Source: CAYUQT01 sp964446835 (GTDB lineage Bacteria > Planctomycetota > Phycisphaerae > UBA1845 > JAFGLZ01). From it: DNA of 64,000 nucleotides. The stretch lies in contig CAYUQT010000004.1 in assembly GCA_964446835.1 (NCBI GenBank), positions 165,582 through 229,581 of the forward strand, written 5' to 3'. Made by a program: the position numbers and the translations under genes. Position 1 is the first letter of the stretch; the number at the start of each line of letters is the position of its first letter. The notes beneath the pieces were generated by a model. The model did no database searches. It was not told the DNA's origin and saw nothing but the letters and a program-made list of their open reading frames with translations. Shown here one piece after another: positions 26,905 to 35,136 of the stretch.

Positions 26905-27264
26905 TCCACCACTCCGGCACCCGACCGACGCGGTCTCGCTCCAGGCAAGGACGCCGTCATCGCCGAGGCAACGCCGATCCTGTTGAGATGAGAGCCCCGG
27001 CACAATCAACCGAGGTTTCGCAACGCGCGACGCTGGACACGGCGGCCGATCGTGTGATATAGTCCCACCCCAGAGACGGCATTGCGGGTTCATGCACTTC
27101 AAGGCCAAAGCCGTCTCGCTACGGGCCAACCTTCCTGATGCGCGACATACAGGGCTCACGGTAAGGCGACAGTGCCTCAAGGATCCGGCTGCATCGGCGT
27201 CCGTCGGTGTCGATGCGAAAGCACCTTGCGTTACTCAACAAGGAACCGACGAGGAGAGCCCACA
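26905..27264. other. Intergenic region with a promoter upstream of the membrane protein gene
   Basis: This 360-base gap contains the promoter described separately at 27034-27063. Apart from that promoter and the GAGGAGAG ribosome site at 27251-27258, no feature is seen. Confidence 0.5.
27034..27063 (+). promoter_or_regulatory. Putative sigma-70 promoter
   Basis: TGGACA (27034-27039) and TATAGT (27058-27063) are separated by 18 bases. The TG two bases upstream of the -10 box is also favourable. It would give a leader of about 195 bases before the ATG at 27265. Confidence 0.45.
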
Positions 27265-29055
27265 ATGTCCGCACGCATCCCAGCTGCTTCAGCTCCAGAC
27301 ATGACCCCGCCGTCCTTGAATCATGTGAACCGGCAGCCCTTTTCGGCTTCCTTGCGAGAGGCCGCCTCACGGTTCTGTCTCATCCTGGGGTCGGCGATCC
27401 TCTTCCAGGCGTTTTCCATCCTCGTGCTGGCAGCCCTTTCCTTCTCAGTGGGCCTGCCGCTCAAGCGACATGTCTTCTCGCTGGCCTGCTGTGCGATGGG
27501 AGTCTTCACGTGGTGGACGGCCGGACGGTACTTCCAACACCACCGCCTCAGGGTTCGACTCTCGCTGCTGATTCTCCTGACAGGCGCCATGGGAACAGGG
27601 CTTCGCGTCACCGGGCAGGTCTATGACACCTCCTGGGACGGTCAGACATACCACCAGGAAACCATCATCCGGCTTCGCGAGGGCTGGAACCCCTTTCGAG
27701 ACCACCTGTCGTCTGACGGACTGCCCGCCCCCCAGCAATGGAACATGCGATACATCGTTCATTACGCGAGGGGTGCCGAGATCCTGGCGGCCTCTGTCTA
27801 CAAGCGAACGGGAAACATCGAGCACGGCAAGATCTTCAACCTCCTTCTGATGCTGTCCAGCGCGTGCCTGTGTCTGAGCGCCCTGTTGAGGCTCCCTGCC
27901 GTGCCGATACACACGTCGCTGCTTCTCAGTGCGATCATGGGCGCCAACCCTGTCAGCCTCTATCAGGCGTTGACGTACTACGTCGACGGCCAGCTCTCTT
28001 CGCTGATGGTTGCGCTGCTGGCCCTGGGAGTGCTGATCATCCGGTCCTGCGATCGCATCGTCCTCCTGAGCTGGCTCGCAGGCATTGTCCTTCTGGTCAA
28101 TGTGAAATTCACAGGCGTGGCCTACGCCGGTCTGGCGACCGTATCGCTGGTGGTCTGCGTCCTGCTTCGGCGGCAACGGGGGCGGGCCATCCGTCTATCG
28201 CTGCTCTCGGCCATTGCTTTCGTGTTCGGGGCGGGATTCATCGGTTTCAGTCCGTACATCACCAACACGCTATCCCATGCCAACCCCATCTTTCCATACT
28301 ACGGTAGCTGCGGCGAAGAACCCACGTTCAACGCCAACATGCCCGCCAACTGGCGCAGCATGGATCGCATTGACAGGCTGTTTCATTCGGTGTTCTCCCA
28401 AACCGAGAACGTGTGCGCGGCCTGCGACGATCCCGATCGGAGAGACAGCCACCTGAAGAACCCGTTCCGCGTCTTTGAGAAAGAATGCGACACAGTGCTG
28501 GTCGGTCCGGACATCAGAGCGGGCGGATGGGGACCCCTGTTCGGTGGGGCCGTCGTACTGTCGATCGCCCTCCTGCTGATGACCCTGGCCGTGCAACCTC
28601 GAACCGCCATGGTCGGCTTGGGAATCATGCTGCTCGTCTTTCTGAACGCGATCGTCAACCCGGCCGTTTGGTGGGCGCGCCTTGCACCTCAACTGATTGC
28701 GATCCCTGTGATCGCCGTGGTGATGACCGCCCATGCCCCCGGGGGGGCTCTCAAGATCATGGGAAAGCTGATGATCCTGACGCTGGTCACCAACGCCATG
28801 ATTGTGGGAAAGTCTCATGTTCGGGCGCAGATCGAAACGAGTCGTTGCGTGAAGACTCAACTCGCCCAGTTCGCCGGCGACGGCAAGCCCCTCGCGATCG
28901 ACTTCCGCGGCTTCCGATCCAACAGGGTCCGTCTGAAACGAAGCGGCATCACCTATCGCGAGGTCAGCTACGTCGAGGCCTCCGGGCCCAAACCCAGGGA
29001 GCACATGATCGCATCGGAAACGCGGATCTACCAGGACAGTCCGTTGAGGAGGTAA
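27265..29055 (+). CDS. Polytopic membrane protein, GT-C glycosyltransferase-like
   Basis: This 596-residue protein has about ten membrane helices, for example ILFQAFSILVLAALSFSVG, LLSAIMGANPVSLYQ and LLSAIAFVFGAGFIGF, plus further helices near residues 440-520. The first extracytoplasmic loop carries the motif YDTSWDGQTYHQE, whose acidic residue after the first helices is where GT-C glycosyltransferases hold a catalytic Asp. GT-C enzymes move sugars from lipid-linked donors; by analogy this may glycosylate a cell-surface molecule. A second exported loop has paired Cys (NVCAACDD). The start at 27265 has GAGGAGAG upstream; the longer in-frame start does not. No named family was recognised with certainty. 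Confidence 0.78.
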   Translation: MSARIPAASAPDMTPPSLNHVNRQPFSASLREAASRFCLILGSAILFQAFSILVLAALSFSVGLPLKRHVFSLACCAMGVFTWWTAGRYFQHHRLRVRLSLLILLTGAMGTGLRVTGQVYDTSWDGQTYHQETIIRLREGWNPFRDHLSSDGLPAPQQWNMRYIVHYARGAEILAASVYKRTGNIEHGKIFNLLLMLSSACLCLSALLRLPAVPIHTSLLLSAIMGANPVSLYQALTYYVDGQLSSLMVALLALGVLIIRSCDRIVLLSWLAGIVLLVNVKFTGVAYAGLATVSLVVCVLLRRQRGRAIRLSLLSAIAFVFGAGFIGFSPYITNTLSHANPIFPYYGSCGEEPTFNANMPANWRSMDRIDRLFHSVFSQTENVCAACDDPDRRDSHLKNPFRVFEKECDTVLVGPDIRAGGWGPLFGGAVVLSIALLLMTLAVQPRTAMVGLGIMLLVFLNAIVNPAVWWARLAPQLIAIPVIAVVMTAHAPGGALKIMGKLMILTLVTNAMIVGKSHVRAQIETSRCVKTQLAQFAGDGKPLAIDFRGFRSNRVRLKRSGITYREVSYVEASGPKPREHMIASETRIYQDSPLRR

Positions 29056-29154
29056 CCCGCCCTCGTTCCCTTCAGAAATGGCTCTGCGGGGACGATGTGG
29101 AGAAGGTATCAGGACGGTCTTTCGGGTCCCTTGCGCGGTCTGCCATGGGGGTGC

Positions 29155-29184
29155 AGCGTGAAGCTCGAACCCGGCCGGCTGGCG
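29155..29184 (+). repeat. 30-bp direct repeat, copy 1
   Basis: These 30 bases match 30040-30069 at 29 of 30 positions, in the same orientation. The copies lie either side of the toxin-antitoxin pair and start 885 bases apart. The core CCCGGCCGGCTGG is a near palindrome. Confidence 0.85.
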
Positions 29185-29354
29185 GAGTTGGCTTTCTCTT
29201 CCTCGATTGCCAACGACTTGCCAGGAATTGCCCCTGGCGGACGTCCTTCAGTTGCTCCTCGTGCATGGGTCGAACTGATTCTCTCTTCTGAAGGCGGGGC
29301 TCCTAAGGCGGATGTCACAGCGCGTTAGAGCACCAGTCGGCGCCGCCCTGGAAC

Positions 29355-29654
29355 TCAGGGGAGTCGCTGGCGCCACTTTTCCGGATTGCGGGAGGCGTGG
29401 AAGACGCCGTAGACGGTCACCATGCCACCCGCATACTCGTAGAAAACCGTGTATGGAAAACGGCGCACCAGCCCCCGACGGTAGTTCTCGTGGACCGTTG
29501 CGTGTATTTCAGGCAGACGGCAAATGGTCTCGATGCAGGCATCGAGGCAGGCGAGGAACTCTTCCCCCAGGCCGACCCGACGGTCCTCGTACCAGGCATA
29601 CGCCTCATCGATGTCTTGCTCGGCTTCCGGTGCAATGACGAGCTTAGCGCCCAT
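29355..29654 (-). CDS. RelE/ParE-family toxin
   Basis: This 99-residue protein has the RelE/ParE fold pattern. It starts with a strand (KLVIAPEAEQDIDEAYAWYE), continues with helices and a LPEIHATVHENYRRGLVRRFPYTVFY-type central block, and ends with a hydrophobic strand plus VFHASRNPEKWRQR. ParE-like toxins inhibit gyrase and RelE-like toxins cleave mRNA on ribosomes; this sequence does not settle which. The gene follows and overlaps the antitoxin gene by 11 bases, the usual coupling that keeps antitoxin in excess. Confidence 0.9.
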   Translation of the reverse strand: MGAKLVIAPEAEQDIDEAYAWYEDRRVGLGEEFLACLDACIETICRLPEIHATVHENYRRGLVRRFPYTVFYEYAGGMVTVYGVFHASRNPEKWRQRLP

Positions 29655-29868
29655 AGCGGCTGCGAACCCTTCGCTTGACCTCGTCCCAGGAAAGCCCTGA
29701 TGCCGGGTGGCTCATCAGGTTAGCCTTTCTACGGGCCAACTCCTGCTTCTGCCAGTCGTGTACCGGAATCTCGGAAGGGGTGGCCGCCAGATCGTCCCAG
29801 AGGTCCTCCACCAACTGGAGCTTCTCCGACGCGCTCAACTCGAACACTGAAACGGCCGTCTGATCCAT
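29644..29868 (-). CDS. Antitoxin of the RelE/ParE module (putative addiction module component family)
   Basis: This 74-residue protein has the short pattern of addiction-module antitoxins: LSASEKLQLVEDLWDDLA near residues 12-29, an acidic to hydrophobic linker, and a C-terminal toxin-binding tail (SWDEVKRRVRSRYGR). It starts at the ATG at 29868, which has GGGGG 7 bases upstream; an in-frame start 24 bases earlier lacks a ribosome site. It precedes and overlaps the toxin gene. Such antitoxins usually bind the toxin and repress their own promoter. No operator dyad was identified. Confidence 0.85.
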   Translation of the reverse strand: MDQTAVSVFELSASEKLQLVEDLWDDLAATPSEIPVHDWQKQELARRKANLMSHPASGLSWDEVKRRVRSRYGR

Positions 29869-30219
29869 CGTAACGCCCCCATGAAGCAGCAAGCGTAAGT
29901 CCTGCCACTCGCTAAAGTAATGTTCGCGTGTACCCGACTGTCTGTCAAGTCAACACCACCGCGGCTCAGGCGACAATGGGTACGGGAAGGGTGCCGGGGA
30001 GTATCTCCTGACCGCTTCCGCAGCCCACCACGAAATCGTAGCGTGAAGCGCGAACCCGGCCGGCTGGCGCGCTGACCGGATTTCTCTTGCGTCTTGTAGA
30101 AGGGGATAAGTTACTATTGCGGCGTCAGCCCGGTGCGGGCTGAACGGTTACGCGGATGGGGGCGAGGAATGGGAACGGGGCGAGCATCGAACGTCTCCGT
30201 TCCAGGGGAATCTGAAATC
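29869..30219. other. Intergenic region upstream of an exported protein gene
   Basis: This 351-base gap contains the second 30-bp repeat copy and a weak promoter candidate, TTGCGT (30087-30092) and TACTAT (30112-30117), with a suboptimal 19-base spacer. AGGGGAA precedes the start codon at 30220. No gene is supported. Confidence 0.4.
30040..30069 (+). repeat. 30-bp direct repeat, copy 2
   Basis: This is the downstream partner of 29155-29184, with one base different. The similarity fades after the repeat, although both copies are followed within about 15 bases by TTTCTCTT. Confidence 0.85.
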
Positions 30220-31209
30220 ATGAGACACCGACTTGTGGTATCCGTGCTCCTTCTGGTCCCGCTCGGCACGTCGCAGGCTGCGGAAGTCCCCCTGCGCCGG
30301 CCGGTGATCTTCTCCTACAATCACCCCTGGGGCAGCGACAAGAACCCCAACAAGGGCTACACCGACCCGTGGTTCATGGACTTCAGCAAGGTGCGACTCT
30401 CCACCGCCAACATGGTGGACCACGTGAACCCGAAGACCTACGCCCCGTGGCACACGCCCGACCGGCGCGTGCTGGCACGCGTCAAGCAGTGGGCCAAGCC
30501 CTGGAAGGACGACAAGGCCAACGACCTCATCCGGGCATGGGACGAGGCGCTTCGAGGCGAGGGCATCGACGGCCTTGCCATGGATGAGTTCATCGGCAAG
30601 AAGGTGACGCCCGAGCTGATCGCGGTCTGGGTGACGGCGCTGAAGGAGATCCGGCGACGGCATCCAGACAAGATCCTCGCTTTCTGGTCGGACAGCGGCC
30701 TGGGCCGGGTTCGCGTGTTCGGCAAGGCACACCAGCCCCTGCTGCAGGCCCTGCGCGATTACGCCGACTTCGTCATGCCGGAGATCTACTACCGCGAGAA
30801 GAGCGAGCCGAACTTCAAAACCAACCCTGCCCCCTTCGGCGAGTTCCGCAAGAAGGTCGAGGAGTGGGAGGCCCAGGCCCCGGGCATCACGCCGAAGATC
30901 CTCATGGGGCTGGGAACGGTTCAGAACGCTGACTGGGGCTATGACAACCTGCCGGAAGTGGACTATGCGGAGTTCCTGGCGAAACAGGTGGAGGTCTGCG
31001 CCACCGACCCGGTTCTGAAGCGGATGGCCGGTCTGGCAATCTACGCCCCGGGCTATCTCAAGCCGGACACGCTGACCAGGCTCAACGACGCCATTATCAA
31101 GTACTACGGCCTGCCTGCCGCTCGACCACCCCTGACCGGCGGGCCCCAGACAACGTCCGGCCCCGCGTCGCAGAGACCGCCCACCGCTCCACCCGCCCAA
31201 ACCAAGTAA
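30220..31209 (+). CDS. Exported protein, possibly glycosidase-like TIM barrel
   Basis: This 329-residue protein has a classical signal peptide (LVVSVLLLVPLGTSQA). The mature sequence alternates strands and helices in barrel fashion, with GIDGLAMDEF, FVMPEIYY, KILMGLG and GLAIYAPGY at strand ends. The DE in the first of these would be a plausible acidic active-site position. The last 27 residues are a Pro/Thr-rich tail. No named family was recognised, so an assignment to glycoside hydrolases is inference. The start at 30220 has AGGGGAA upstream. The stop is followed after a single base by a decayed PIN-domain remnant. Confidence 0.72.
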   Translation: MRHRLVVSVLLLVPLGTSQAAEVPLRRPVIFSYNHPWGSDKNPNKGYTDPWFMDFSKVRLSTANMVDHVNPKTYAPWHTPDRRVLARVKQWAKPWKDDKANDLIRAWDEALRGEGIDGLAMDEFIGKKVTPELIAVWVTALKEIRRRHPDKILAFWSDSGLGRVRVFGKAHQPLLQALRDYADFVMPEIYYREKSEPNFKTNPAPFGEFRKKVEEWEAQAPGITPKILMGLGTVQNADWGYDNLPEVDYAEFLAKQVEVCATDPVLKRMAGLAIYAPGYLKPDTLTRLNDAIIKYYGLPAARPPLTGGPQTTSGPASQRPPTAPPAQTK

Positions 31210-31210
31210 C

Positions 31211-31366
31211 GACACCCTGCACATCGCCTTGGCAGTGGCGTATGGGGTCAATCACCTGCTGACGTGGAACTATGCCCATATCGCCAATGGGCATGCAATC
31301 AAGAAATTGGTGTGAATCAATGACAGATTGGATCGACAGACCCCGGTCATCGTGACGCCAAAATAA
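31211..31366 (+). pseudogene. Decayed PIN-domain (VapC-like) toxin remnant
   Basis: One frame reads DTLHIALAVAYGVNHLLTWN, then YAHIANGHAIKKLV, a TGA stop at 31313-31315, and then continues INDRLDRQTPVIVTPK to TAA. This matches the C-terminal half of PIN-domain toxins, where DxxHIAxA, a TWN block and a terminal xPVIxTP are conserved. The N-terminal half, with two of the acidic residues, is absent. A short in-frame-like echo of a partner antitoxin start (DPIVERV) lies at 31396-31416, but that part is weak. The remnant abuts the previous gene directly and seems to be the scar of a lost module. Confidence 0.75.
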
Positions 31367-31449
31367 CTACCGGAAGAGCGAACGACGCGAAACGCGATCC
31401 AATCGTCGAGAGAGTATCGTTCGCGGCTATCCGGAACGTTGAAGAGCCG

Positions 31450-32691
31450 CTAATCCGGATCAACCGGCCGTACATGCAACCGCGCATCGGCTGAGCAGTC
31501 CTCATCGAAAACGGCCGTATAGTGCCTGCCGCACCCCAGGCATTCCCAATCACGTACAGACTCCCCCGGCTTGGGCCTGCGCAGCGGAGTCGGCAGGCCG
31601 CACGAAACACAATTGCCGATTCTTCCTATGAGAATGTTGATCAGTTCGTCCGCACACCAGGGTTTCTGCAGAAAGTACTCCACGCCCATCGCGGCGAAGT
31701 CGTCCCTGTGATCGGTGCCGCTGTTGCCCACAATCACTACGTCGGGACGGACGGCCCTCGTCTTCTCAACCATCACATGGAGGGCGACGCCGGGCATGTT
31801 GAAATTCAGAATCATGAAGCCGATGCCGCGATCGTTCTCCAGAAGTCGACAAGCGTCCTCATGCGTTGCCGCGGCGTAGCATCCTGCCCCGAGGCTCTCC
31901 AGCATGGAGACAAACCAGCGTCGAATGATGGCTTCATCATCGACCACCAGAATCCGTTGGTCGAAGGGCCATCGACAACGCCGGGCACCTCTGATTCCAA
32001 GAAACATCTCAATCATGGCGGAGTTCATGTTTCGTGGTTCGTCCCATCGGCACAGGACAACAAGGCGGCTTCCATCTTCGTGGGGCTCTTGTGAGCGCAG
32101 GTGCCAGCTCTTGTGCGTATTGGAACGAGGGGGAACCGCAACCCAACAGTGAACCGCCGCGTCGAGGTCCGGCATCGTCCCCCCGCCAAACAGTTCCTCC
32201 AGACTTGAAGCGCCCGGCCCGGCCTTGGTCTCGCACATCATTTCCTTTGCCGCGCTGTTTGCGAACAGAATGGCACCCCGCGAGTCGACCGCAATCATGG
32301 CGAGAGAAAACGGCCCCGGAACCTGCTGCTGCTGAAGGACGGCCTCTTGAACTGCCGTTCGAATCTGCTCCGCATCGAAGGGCTTGATCAGAAAAGCGTG
32401 AACGCCTGCCTTGCATGCCCCCGCTCTGAGATCGTTCGACGGGAAGCCGGTCATCAGGATCGACCGCAAGTCCGGAAGGAAGGCTCGCAACACCTCCACA
32501 ACGTGCAGTCCGTGAATGTCGTCCTTCAGCATCCAGTCCGTCACGAGCACATCCGGACGGTATCGGGCTCCTATGTCGAGTGCTTCTCGCCCGGTACCGG
32601 CCGTTCGCGTCTCCTGGTGAGCGCCGCAAAGAACATGGCTGATCAACTCGCAGTAACGTGGCTCATCATCAACGATCAGTATCTTTGCCAT
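31450..32691 (-). CDS. Two-receiver response regulator with zinc-ribbon-like tail
   Basis: This 413-residue protein begins MAKILIVDDEPRYCE, a canonical receiver with acceptor Asp in VLVTDWML near residue 51 and Lys in FLIKPF. A middle PAS-like segment (about 130-225) follows. A second receiver (about 240-360) starts ILVVDDEAIIRRWF, but its acceptor site reads FMILNFNMPG, with Asn in place of Asp. The end holds a CVSCG and ECLGCG pair, a zinc-ribbon-like knuckle. There is no DNA-binding domain, so output is likely by protein contact. The start at 32691 has GGAGG upstream and overlaps the kinase gene by 23 bases, pairing the two. Confidence 0.88.
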   Translation of the reverse strand: MAKILIVDDEPRYCELISHVLCGAHQETRTAGTGREALDIGARYRPDVLVTDWMLKDDIHGLHVVEVLRAFLPDLRSILMTGFPSNDLRAGACKAGVHAFLIKPFDAEQIRTAVQEAVLQQQQVPGPFSLAMIAVDSRGAILFANSAAKEMMCETKAGPGASSLEELFGGGTMPDLDAAVHCWVAVPPRSNTHKSWHLRSQEPHEDGSRLVVLCRWDEPRNMNSAMIEMFLGIRGARRCRWPFDQRILVVDDEAIIRRWFVSMLESLGAGCYAAATHEDACRLLENDRGIGFMILNFNMPGVALHVMVEKTRAVRPDVVIVGNSGTDHRDDFAAMGVEYFLQKPWCADELINILIGRIGNCVSCGLPTPLRRPKPGESVRDWECLGCGRHYTAVFDEDCSADARLHVRPVDPD

Positions 32692-34813
32692 CGGCAGCCT
32701 CCGTTCCCGTGTGCCGTCCAAACTCAATGGTGAACGTGGTTCCCCGGCCCTCTTCGCTGGCAACTGTGATGCTGCCCTTGTGGCTGGTGACGACCCCGTG
32801 AACCACGCTGAGCCCCAGGCCGGTACCTCCCTTCTCCAGGCGGGTTGTGTAGAACGGGTCGAAGACGCGCCGCACCTCCTCGGGAGTCATGCCGGAACCA
32901 TCGTCTCGAACGAGCAGCCGGACTGTGTCCCCCACCTCCTGCGTTTCGATGGTCACATGGCCACCCCCTCCGCACGCCTGCACGGCATTGTAGACCAGGT
33001 TCACAACCGCCTGCTCCAGTTCGACCGCATTGCCAAGAATTGGGTTGAGCGACTTCGCCAGGCGGGTCTCGACCTTCACGCCGTGCTTCGCGCTGAATTC
33101 CGTGGCGAAAACCACGCCGTAACGGACGACCTCATTCAAATCCAGGGGGTGTTTCTCGGTAGGTTGCTCTCTCGCGAAATTCAGGACGCCCCTGACGACC
33201 CGGGCACACCGTTCTATCTCAACCTTGTTCTGGCGGAGCAACTGGGCGACCACGTCGGGCTTGTCCATGCAGGCCAGGGCGGTGTCCGTGCCCAGAAGCA
33301 TGATGCCGAGCGGATTGTTGATCTCGTGGGCAATGCCGGCCGCGAATGTGCCGAGCCAGGCCAGCCGTTCTGCTCGCCGGGCCTCCTCGCGAGCAGCCTC
33401 CATCTCACGCGTCCGCTGCGCGATGACTTCCTCCAGATGGTCGCGATAGCGGGCCAGTTCCTCCTCCGCTCCTTTCCGCTCCGTAATGTCGCGAGCGATA
33501 TTGAACATGCCGATGACGTGTCCATTGCCGTCATGGATCGGCCCTCGGGTCGCCTGGAACGTGTGGCGCATGCCATCGGCCGTGGTTACAACATCCTCCG
33601 ATGTCGACATCATGCCGCTGCGTATGACGGCATGATCACGTTCCATAAGCACGCGGGCTTCGTCGGAAGCCAGAAAACCGGTCTCGTCCTGCCCGATCAT
33701 CTCCGCGGCTGGCTTGCCGATGAGTCTCGCCGCGGCCGTGTTTAACAATGTGTACCTTCCGGCGGAATCCTTGGCGAAAACCACATCCGGGGTGCCCTCA
33801 ACGATCGAGTTGAGCTGTTCGCGGCTTACCCGCAGAGCCTCGGCTGTCGTGGCAAGGCGAGCAGAGTTCTCACGGGAGATGCGTTCGGCCGTCCTGCTCT
33901 CGGTATACGATGCCGAAAGCAGAAGGCCGGTGACCGCCGTAACGCCTGCGTAGGCTTGCGCGAGAAGCAGCCGCTCGGTCAGCGTCTCGCCTCCCCACAA
34001 GAGGGGCCCGGTCACCACGGCGTCGCTGGTCATGACAATGGCAACAAGCACCACCGTGGCGGTCACAACTCCGCGCACGCTGTGTCGCAATGCACACCAC
34101 GTGAGCAAGGCGACCAGCGTAAAGGGCTCAAGGATGAGTGCGTGTGAAACGTGGGGATCGAACGTCAGCCACGCGACCGTACACCAGACGACGAGGAACG
34201 CGCCGGCTTCGAGGACCCGGCCCCATTGAATGTCTTTCAAGACAATCCGGCGACCGCCCCACGCGACAATCAGCGGCGCTACCAGGAGAATGCCCAACCC
34301 GTCCGCGATCACCCATGTCTTCCAGAAACTCCAGAAGGACGCGTGAGACGTCAAGGTCGCCGCCCCCGCACCCATCAGGCCGGTGCATGCGTTGACCAGA
34401 GTCGCACCCAGGACCAAGACCAGCACTTCCCGGACCCGAGTGAATCCCACACCCTCACCGCAGAGCCTCACCAGAAGCCACGCGCAGGTCGCGGATTCCA
34501 GGATGTTGGCGGTCATGAAGCCGATGCTGGCAAGTGGTGGGCGGCCCGCAAGCAGATCAGCCGCATTACCCGCCAGGAAGAGCAAGATCAGTATGGCCGG
34601 CCAGAGCTTGCGAGGATTGAGCAACAGGGCGGCGAGTCCAATGCCGCCCGGCGGCCAAACGGCCATCAGCACCTTCTGTGCGTCTGGATAGAAGAACGAC
34701 AACTGGTGAGAGAGAAAGTAGGCGGCAGCGATGAGGACAAGCCGAGGCACTATCTGCCGCAGGGACAGACAGACAGGCAGGTGCAGACCGTCTGTTTTCC
34801 GCTCCACAGGCAC
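32669..34813 (-). CDS. Sensor histidine kinase with MASE1, PAS and HisKA/HATPase domains
   Basis: This 714-residue membrane kinase starts with a MASE1 sensor of eight or so helices (about residues 12-300; diagnostic block AVWPPGGIGLAALLL). A PAS domain (about 325-450) ends in a PAC-type block. A coiled linker then leads to the HisKA H-box IAHEINNPLG (His near residue 501). The HATPase_c domain carries the N-box QAVVNLVYNAVQA, DDGSGM and GTGLGLSVVHGV. It should autophosphorylate and pass phosphate to the regulator encoded by the overlapping next gene. The signal sensed by MASE1 is not known. The initiation codon is GTG behind GAGGAG. Confidence 0.94.
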   Translation of the reverse strand: MPVERKTDGLHLPVCLSLRQIVPRLVLIAAAYFLSHQLSFFYPDAQKVLMAVWPPGGIGLAALLLNPRKLWPAILILLFLAGNAADLLAGRPPLASIGFMTANILESATCAWLLVRLCGEGVGFTRVREVLVLVLGATLVNACTGLMGAGAATLTSHASFWSFWKTWVIADGLGILLVAPLIVAWGGRRIVLKDIQWGRVLEAGAFLVVWCTVAWLTFDPHVSHALILEPFTLVALLTWCALRHSVRGVVTATVVLVAIVMTSDAVVTGPLLWGGETLTERLLLAQAYAGVTAVTGLLLSASYTESRTAERISRENSARLATTAEALRVSREQLNSIVEGTPDVVFAKDSAGRYTLLNTAAARLIGKPAAEMIGQDETGFLASDEARVLMERDHAVIRSGMMSTSEDVVTTADGMRHTFQATRGPIHDGNGHVIGMFNIARDITERKGAEEELARYRDHLEEVIAQRTREMEAAREEARRAERLAWLGTFAAGIAHEINNPLGIMLLGTDTALACMDKPDVVAQLLRQNKVEIERCARVVRGVLNFAREQPTEKHPLDLNEVVRYGVVFATEFSAKHGVKVETRLAKSLNPILGNAVELEQAVVNLVYNAVQACGGGGHVTIETQEVGDTVRLLVRDDGSGMTPEEVRRVFDPFYTTRLEKGGTGLGLSVVHGVVTSHKGSITVASEEGRGTTFTIEFGRHTGTEAADGKDTDR

Positions 34814-34977
34814 CTCCCGTCTCCTCGGGGCGGAGGAGAGGACCGTCGCAACGGGGACAATGCTTGAACCGCGATGGGCCTCTTAATCATTTGTACAATA
34901 ACAGAACATCGTGCCCTTCGGTATATTTCCAGTAGTAAAACTACACTTCAAAAAACTCCTTCAACGCCTCTGTAGTA
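34814..34977. other. AT-rich intergenic island with dyads upstream of the kinase
   Basis: This is the most AT-rich patch in the window. It contains the palindrome TTGTACAA near 34899 and the dyad GTAGT-AAA-ACTAC at 34932-34944. It lies directly upstream of the kinase start on the minus strand and is a likely promoter/operator, though no clean -35/-10 pair was found. Confidence 0.45.
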
Positions 34978-35136
34978 TTAGGCAAAGCCGATGCACCACT
35001 CGACGATGAGACAACGCTTCATACCCACAGAGCGTCCGCCGACACTTAAGACCGGCACGGCACAGTTGCCCGGCAGGGCGTCTCGGGAAACCGCGAAGAC
35101 CGGCCACACCGATCCCTCGCCGCGCACAACGGTCAT
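34978..35136 (-). pseudogene. Orphan 3' fragment of a DUF6259-type glycosidase gene
   Basis: A 52-codon frame starts at an ATG that overlaps the beta-helix gene stop by 4 bases (ATGA) and ends at TAA. Its centre, SRDALPGNCAVPVLS then VGGRSVGMKRCLIVE, aligns with the extreme C-terminus of the glycosidase encoded at 36780-39230 (PREALPGNYAVSVSS then AGGRLVGIKRFLVVE). The DNA is also clearly related. It is therefore either a relic left by duplication or recombination, or a small coupled product. Only the terminal strand-forming segment is present, so no enzymatic function is possible. Confidence 0.7.

Noticed and set aside
29095..29328. A 77-codon plus-strand frame with a start near 29095
   Set aside because: It lacks a ribosome site and recognisable content, and overlaps a 30-bp repeat that also occurs in non-coding DNA.
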